Assembly: GCA_035079005.1 (NCBI GenBank) | Contig: CM068728.1 | Location: 20,931,024 to 20,995,023 of the forward strand | Length of the DNA stretch: 64,000 nucleotides | From: Fraxinus americana | Lineage: Eukaryota; Streptophyta; Magnoliopsida; Lamiales; Oleaceae | Reading direction: 5' to 3' | Shown: piece after piece, positions 57,748 to 64,000 of the stretch | Layout of the letters: every line of letters starts with the position of its first letter | How positions within the stretch are numbered: position 1 is the stretch's first letter | The notes under the pieces: generated by a model | Database searches by the model: none | What the model was told of the DNA's origin: nothing | Seen by the model: the letters and a program-made list of their open reading frames with translations, nothing else | Translations under genes and position numbers: made by a program

Positions 57748-58068
57748 TATTTTTACAAGTCTTACATTTGAAGGGATGTCAACATGAGTGAGTTGGTTCA
57801 CACTAGTCCACCAACATGTAAATTTAATTTAAACTCGTAAATTTCAATTATTGGGACTGGAGATGAGGAGGGTCATCCTGTTATCATCCTAAAGTGCATA
57901 TTTTGAGGTGGTTGAAAATGAATTTGTCAAACGGGGACTAAAAGCTGCATAGCTATCGACTATTGGAATAATTTGCTTTTGTCAATACAAGTCAAGCCAA
58001 AGAGCCTCTTGAAAACGAGAGTCAATCTTCGCATGTAGCATCTTGATAAATCTAATATATGAATTAAT

Positions 58069-61000
58069 CTAGGCTTGCGGCCGAGAATGCAAATTATTTG
58101 GTGAATTCCCGAGATTTTCATCAGTAACATCACTTACTTTTCTTGAAAGTCTGTTTCTGTGATGTCCCAACTTGTTCAAAACCATCATTATTGCAATCCA
58201 AATCCCTTTATATTGAGCCATGGAATTCTCATATCTGTCTTTCGCCCGAAAATAGTAGATTAAAAGTGATGTTAATGATGTGACTCCTGTAATTATAAAC
58301 AGCACAAAAAAGCTCTGAGGGCTAAGACTTGCAGTTTCATTGTCTGATGGAATATCTTCACATTGCTCAGAAGCTATTAATCCCTGCTCCAAATCTTTCA
58401 GCACCCCATTTTCTCGAACATTCAGTAATGCTTCATCTATGTCAGGAAGTATAAGGGATCCCTTTGGAAATACCTGAGATGATGAAATTAATAGAAAATA
58501 ATGTCAGGAGTTTCAATCTAGAAAAATCACTGACCCCTCTCTATCCGTTTAAGATGGTGGTTACCCAAAATTGTGCACGTGTCAGATTATCGATAAAAAA
58601 TAAAATTGACCTACATGTGAAAGTTTGTATACCCTTTTCAGTGGCTTAAAGTTTTAGACAATGGGTTCATAAGGGAAAGAGAAATTACAAATCCATATCC
58701 TCCAACTTGGTATGTAGGACCAGCAATGATGAAGCTCTTGCAATATTTGGCGACAAAAAGTTTAGCCACAGGAGCTTCAAGAAAGGCTGCTGCAATAGCA
58801 CCACTTCTGAGAGCCTGTGCATACTCATCAGTTGACGTGAAATTCCTGATGTTGCTTGATTTAAAGCCTAAAGGACCCTCCAAATATTCCCTAACGAAAG
58901 ACCTCTGTGAGCAGCCAATCACCGCGTTATTGCTCTTTAGTGTCTCAATATTTGCTATTTTTGGTTTAAGATTCTGCATTGTGAGCATGCTCGAAAGGCT
59001 GGCTGTATAGCTTTGTGTGATGATCAGAGCCACAAAAAGCCATACCAGTGTCGCCATACGTGACAAATTGCTATGTAATTTCTCACCTGTCAGACAAATT
59101 AAGCCACAAAAAATCAACAAAATTTCATTTGAAAACTAATGTGATCATCTTTGTGTCTACATTACCGCGTAATGAGAACAGTGTTGCAAAAGCCAACCAA
59201 AGTAGAGTGCCTATTTGGTTCAGAACTGGTCCTCTTAGTTCAGAGCAGTAATTTCTCTCAATACTCCATACGACGAATCCATTGAAGACATTAATGAAAA
59301 ATGTGAGAAACCACATGGCTTTTGTAAAGGGCTTCACAAACAGCCAAGCTCTGCTTGAATGCCTTAGAATTGGCACTACCATTACTAGTCCTGTCTCAGT
59401 ATGAGAGTGCGTGAATTCTACATATTCACATCGTTTTGATATTATGGCGATGTCACCAACTGCTGCATCAAATTCCTGCTCAAACAATCTAGACTCGTGT
59501 CAGTATATAACCGGAATGAACTATCACTAGGAGAATATAGAATATCTTACCTTTGATTGAACTTTCTTTACCAAATCAGTGTAGGTTCCTCCAAAAGGAA
59601 TGAATTCATATTCTAGAGAGTACTTCAAATGCTTTGCAGTTTCATTGAACACATCCACAGAAAATCCCGAAAAAGTGTACTTACCGGTAGAAGAATCAGA
59701 AACTACTTTCACAAATTTGTTTGTAATGGATCCATTGGGAACTCCAATTCTCAAAGGATTTTCGATTGTCGGAAGATCCCATCCTCTTGGAGCAGACGAT
59801 CGCCCTCCAAGTCCTGGCCAATTCACATCTCCTAAACTCTCCATGGATAAGTCGTACACTCCATGATCTATAGTATGGGAGAATCCTAGATTCTCAGTCC
59901 AGAATCCCAGTTCTCTATAATGCTTTCCAATTATATTGATTATCTGAAATTGAGTTGTGGGCTCTAATTTTTGCCGCGTAAACTGGATGTTCCCACTTAA
60001 ACCGTCGAAATCTGTTTTGAGAATAGTTTCCAAAAGTTGCCGGCCATTGCTGTTGGTACCTTCATTCATTGCTAATCCCGCTGTCCACACAGCATCATAA
60101 GCCTGCAGCGCAAAGATTCCAGGCTCGTGATGCTTTTCCTCGGGGTACTTCAGGCCAAAGATCCCATAAAATCTTGTCGAAAAAATATTGAAATCAGGTC
60201 CAGTTTCCAAAAAAGAGTTCCTCACACCTACCACACCTTGCATAGAGGAAATTAAGGAAAAATTCATGGAATGCACCGAACTTGTAATGGAATCAGTTGT
60301 TATCCATACATATTCCTTCTCCATCATCCTTTTTTCCTTAGCCATTCCAAAAATACGCGTCGCGAGTTCTAAAGAAGTATGCACGATGAACACTCTACAT
60401 TGCTCTTGTTTCAGATTTTCGAGTTCTTTGTGCAACAAAGAGGAATCAGCAAAAGAAGAAAGGGGTAAAAGATTGCTTATTTCAACATCAACAGCTTGGA
60501 AAGCACCATATAGATAAGGACTGATTCCATTGGCTGCTGAATCTGAGTCCTCATATATTACATTCACCCAGCGCCACCCCCACGATTGAATTATATTAGC
60601 CACTGCCTTCATTTGCACGTGTGTCCCTGCCGCAGCTTGAACGAGGAATGGCCAACGCTCAGCCGCCCATGGTGGACTAGAATTGGCAAATGAAAGAATT
60701 GGAACATCATAGCGTTCACTAACCTCAGCAACGGTGGATGTTTCCTCCCATGATCTTGGTCCAAGAATCACTTCCACCTTGTTCTTATTGATCAGATGTC
60801 TTGCTGCAAAGAAATTTAACGAAAGTTCTTAGAAGTCTACGGCTATTCTTACACTAATGGGTCATTCGATAATTACCTGCAAGAGCTGACTGTAAAGGTT
60901 TACGTTTAGAACACTTCAATCTCAGCATGAGAAACGTTTGATTGTGCTGCATGTTGAAATCTTGAATGGCCATATCCATGGCAACTCTTTCTTCTTTGCC

Positions 61001-61117
61001 TACTCGAGTGTTACAATCCGATATGGCGCCGATAACGCGCTCGACTCCATTAATGCCTTCTGGTTTTATGGCCAAAGCAACAAGAAAGAATTGGAGAAGA
61101 AGAAATATTGTTTTCAT
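58069..61117 (-). CDS. Glutamate receptor-like channel (GLR), intact, five exons
   Basis: Exons are 61,117-60,877, 60,803-59,551, 59,475-59,166, 59,086-58,689 and 58,473-58,069. All junctions are GT-AG and phases fit, giving 2,607 bp and 868 residues. Signal peptide about 1-17 (MKTIFLLLQFFLVALA). The amino-terminal ligand domain covers about 30-400 (DMAIQDF; VEVILGP; VNVIYED). S1 starts near 429 (NPLRIGVPNGS). TM1 is about 549-568, the pore about 585-600 (LNQIGTLLWLAFATLF), TM3 about 609-630 with SYTASLSS (SYTANLxS in most family members), S2 to about 760, and TM4 about 788-808. The short C-tail ends RPQA. Family role: plasma-membrane cation channels gated by amino acids, acting in calcium signalling; the plant-wide clade II-type layout is likely. 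Expression and function are inferred. An upstream in-frame TTG is not a start. A last-exon pseudocopy lies at 23.0-23.8 kb. Confidence 0.93.
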
Positions 61118-61185
61118 AATTAATTGTCTGAAGGTAGACAAAGATACATATGACACTGCTAAAATGTGTGCAATGCTCCAATTCA

Positions 61186-61192
61186 ATTTATA
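61186..61192 (-). promoter_or_regulatory. TATA box of the GLR gene
   Basis: TATAAAT on the minus strand lies about 70 bp upstream of the chosen ATG (61,117). Initiation ~30 bp downstream would give a leader of about 40 nt. The position also argues against translation starting further upstream. Confidence 0.55.
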
Positions 61193-62566
61193 GCTTCCAA
61201 TGTCATTGGAGTTAATGAAATTTCAATCGTAATGAATAAGTTAAACTAGAAATTTCCCGGCAAAGAAATTGACAATAAATTCTTTTTGTGACGGTCAAAA
61301 GTTTCTTTGCAGAATTCGTGAATCTATTCAAAAATTGACCAAAGAAAGGTGAGTTTGAGACTTTGATATGGTCTCGTCTTCTTAGGTATGTGATGCAACT
61401 ATTATTAAATACAGCCCCTATTTGTTTCACGTTCTTTTAAAAACTTTTTTCTACGCACTCATTTTAAATCACGTACAATACAATATTCTACACATAAATT
61501 CAAAACTTATTCCTACTTTTTAACCACAAATTCTTCAATAATTATCTATTCTAAATAATGTTTTTCCAAAAAAAAAAAAAAAACCACGTTTTGACAAATT
61601 TGTGACATGAGTTAAGGTTATTAGGATTTGTTCAACATGACTTTTAAAAAATCAAAAGTTAATTATAAGACAACGGTGCTAAGCGCCGATTTAGATAGCA
61701 ACGCATGATAAATTCAATTAAATGAATCTCATAATATCAACTTTAATTATATTTACCATATATTACCATCTACATGTCGTGTAGACTGGTGCTCTAACGC
61801 AATTAATGTTATATAACATTATTCTTTCGATAATAAAGTTTTTAAACCCAAAATTAGTTGCTTATTTTTTATTTATTTATTTTTTATCGTGAAGAAATTC
61901 TACAGAAACTTGTTGGAAACTTTTGACAAAAAAAGGTTTGAAAACATGAATTATGGATTGAACGTTTTTTTATGGACTTTCGTGTGTTTCAACTAAGAAT
62001 TGTCTTAATTACGTGCTTCAACTTCAAATTTATTTAATTTCATGCTTTGATCCTTTTTTTTTTTTTTTTTTTGATAAGACATGCTTTGATTCTTAATATT
62101 TCAATAAATTGTCAACCGATTAGAGTGTGAATCAATACTAAGAGCTTTTAAATTACATATTAACCAACTTTTTTTTTTTTTCCAAAAACCGTGTTTCCAC
62201 GTGTAGTATCACGTTCTGTTTTCTGTTTCCGAGTGCGACATAGGACTTTTTAATCATACATTTTCCCAAAAAAATACTATTTCAAAATCTATTAACCCAA
62301 AAAAATGGGGTTCAAACAACGGCAATATTTGTGAATGTTTTTCATCAATTCTTTAGGTTTTTTTAGTCATCCTACAATTATTTTTCATTTGAATTTGGTC
62401 ACATCAATTTCATTAGTCATCCTAGAAGTTGGTTAATTAATAAATAAATTAAGTGAAATCACGAAGAAATTAGTACCTTATATTATTTGAAGTTTAATTA
62501 TAAATAGCGTATCTATTTGATCGGAATTCTTTCTTTCTTTTTTTAATTGACAACAATAAATTTAAC

Positions 62567-62568
<2 letters not shown>
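61193..62568. other. GLR upstream region, no gene
   Basis: AT-rich intergenic sequence with A or T runs (61,567-61,583, 62,055-62,072, 62,168-62,180). No ORF of note. It is likely to hold GLR promoter elements nearest 61,200. Confidence 0.4.
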
Positions 62569-62609
<41 letters not shown>

Positions 62610-62620
62610 GGGGGGAGAGA
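62569..62620. repeat. (GA)n followed by G17 tract
   Basis: About 15 GA units (62,569-62,599) run into 17 consecutive G (62,599-62,615) and GAGAGA. The G run may form a quadruplex and is prone to length change or sequencing error. Confidence 0.9.
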
Positions 62621-62689
62621 ATCTATAATATATCTAAATATCACATGAAATGAGAATCAATTTTTAGACCATTACAGCCCTACTACCTA

Positions 62690-63435
62690 CGTGCCATATT
62701 ACAATTCAATTATTTATTCATGTGCATATATAATAATAATTAACATTTATTTATACTTTGTAGATTTTGGAGGCTATTCCATGTACATTTTATATATTTT
62801 GGGAGTTATTCAATTATTTAAATTCATGTAATCCAATTCTTACTAAAACATTTATGTAAATGCATGCATGCACACATATGATAATAATTATATATTGAAT
62901 ACATTTACTTAAATAAATGCATGTATGCACACATACACTGATAATTATATTATACATTGAATGTATGTGCCGTATTATAATTTAATTATTTATTTACATG
63001 CATGTACAATAATAATTAACATTTATTTATACTTTATAAATTTTGGAGGCTATTCCACGTACACTTTATATATTTTGGTTGCTATTTAATTATTCTAGGA
63101 GCAAATAAATTATTTAAATTCACGTAATCCAATTCTTTCTAAAACATTTACGTAAATGCATCCATCCAAAGTGATAATTATATATTGGATACATTTACCT
63201 AAATAAATGCATGCATGCACAAATGTAACCAAAGTACGTACACACCCTCTGCTAAATGCATAGAAATTATTCTCTTTCTACATTCATTAATTCAAATTAA
63301 TTAAATTTTATATTCATGAATTTATTTGATTTTTCTTATGAGTTCTGGATTTAAAATGAATTTATCTCTCAACTATTTAAATTGTTTTCACATATTGGTT
63401 GTTGTTACATTTCAAGCATCAAATATGTAGCTCTC
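62690..63435 (+). repeat. Second copy of the 8.1-kb duplicated segment, two ~276-bp units
   Basis: It matches 8,106-8,716. Here two tandem units are present (GTGCCATATTACAATTC at 62,691 and GTGCCGTATTATAATTT at 62,967), with ATGCATGC tracts. It precedes the RPA-like remnant. Confidence 0.75.
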
Positions 63436-64000
63436 CCACATCATAGAATCAAAAGCTACATAAGTGATATGATCGGGGACAGGCAATACATAAAAGATAC
63501 GAGTTTCCTTTTTCGCGAGTTTTCTTATTTCATTAGAGTTTTAATTTGGATGGATATTTTATGTAATCTTTTAGCATCAATTTCGTGTAGACTAGGGTTT
63601 TTATAGTTTCTTATAAATAGCTCACATATTACTCATTGTAAATATATATTATTTTGGTGATTAATATCATAATTAAGATTTCCCTCTCCATTGATTCTTG
63701 ATTGAACTTTTGAACTTATCAAATATTTTCAATATTTGTGGCGTTCAAAATCTTAGAACTTTTCAAAGGATTAGGCACTCATTGTGGCGTTTACAAATCG
63801 AGGTTCTTGTTTTCGTATATCACGTGTCTAAGGTTTAGTATACCTTAGGTTCTTGATTCGTGAAGCTCGAGTCAATATTTTACCGTTTACAACTTGAATT
63901 TGGGCTTTCCCGACATTTTCGACTAATTCCGCGAGTTTCCACGTTATTCCCCTTCCCGGGATCACGCCACTAAGAGATTTATCGGCGCATGAAGATAAAT
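63436..64000 (+). pseudogene. RPA-like start, second copy, start lost and interrupted
   Basis: The sequence matching the 8,717 start codon reads ATAGAATCAAAAGC, so the ATG is now ATA. After AAAAGCTACATAAG a solo LTR is inserted (63,465-63,969). The gene sequence resumes with TAAGAGATTTATCGGCGCAT (compare 8,732), then GAAGATAAAT, and runs off the window. Exon 1 is therefore both start-less and split. Confidence 0.75.
63465..63969 (+). mobile_element. Solo LTR, 505 bp
   Basis: TGATATGATCGGGG...GATCACGCCA ends in TG/CA and is flanked by a near-perfect target duplication ATAAG/CTAAG (63,460-63,464 and 63,970-63,974). The uninterrupted copy at 8,724-8,740 proves the insertion. A TTATAAATAG box at 63,611-63,620 suggests plus orientation. 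It is probably gypsy-type; the family is not certain. Confidence 0.82.

Noticed and set aside
58638..58688. GLR exon 4 continuing to the stop at 58,638
   Set aside because: A GTAATT donor at 58,687-58,688 joins in frame to a CAG acceptor at 58,474, giving GGYGF-VFPKGS as expected for the family.
61118..61186. Longer GLR N-terminus starting 23 codons upstream
   Set aside because: The upstream codon is TTG and overlaps the TATA box; the ATG at 61,117 gives a clean signal peptide.

Overview
This window is a stretch of AT-rich plant nuclear DNA, almost certainly from a eudicot. The evidence is an intron-containing glutamate receptor-like (GLR) gene, Ty1/copia and Ty3/gypsy LTR retrotransposons primed by initiator-methionine tRNA (TGGTATCAGAGC), a CACTA end, a plant-type Helitron with RPA-like genes, and many small inverted-repeat elements. 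The species cannot be named from the sequence. Only one gene looks intact: the GLR at 58,069-61,117 on the minus strand. Its five exons join in frame to 868 residues. Nearly everything else is mobile DNA or its remains.

Layout. 1-4,366: an internally deleted copia element (family A, minus). Its 5' LTR is split by a complete 2,012-bp non-autonomous gypsy derivative (2,212-4,223) with identical-length LTRs and an AGAGC target duplication. 4,367-5,590: a truncated Sirevirus-like copia LTR (family B, plus) with PBS and gag start, cut by a CACTA end at 5,591. 8,106-9,060: a repeat-rich segment and an OB-fold (RPA-like) gene start, duplicated at 62,690-64,000. 12,168-20,150: a family B chain on the minus strand (LTR, RNase H, RT, IN, PR, LTR, 3' untranslated region) with a 1,553-bp solo LTR nested inside pol. 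20,226-23,965: MITE-like units, another family B LTR, and a pseudogene copy of the last GLR exon. 25,128-25,460: an array of small GC-rich hairpins. 25,865-35,105: a decayed Helitron (RepHel plus two RPA-like copies). 36,240-41,131: more hairpins and a decayed DUF1985/C48 (Ulp1-like) protease gene. 43,093-51,037: a solo LTR beside a decayed copia element (family C, minus). 51,831-56,821: a young but mutated copia element (family D, minus). 57,825-64,000: GLR gene, its promoter side, and the second RPA-like copy, which lost its ATG and is cut by a 505-bp solo LTR.

How the parts relate. Two duplicated pieces, the GLR last exon (23.0-23.8 and 57.8-58.6 kb) and the RPA-like 5' region (8.1-8.9 and 62.6-64 kb), are in the same orientation. 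This fits an old tandem array of GLR plus RPA-like units later inflated by transposon insertions. The most unexplained signal is a family of about 19-bp hairpins (consensus TCTCCGTGCTGTACGGAGA) at 25.1-25.5, 32.5, 36.2 and 36.7 kb. Several copies carry paired, compensating changes in the stem. All assignments are by reading of sequence and translations; no database search was run.
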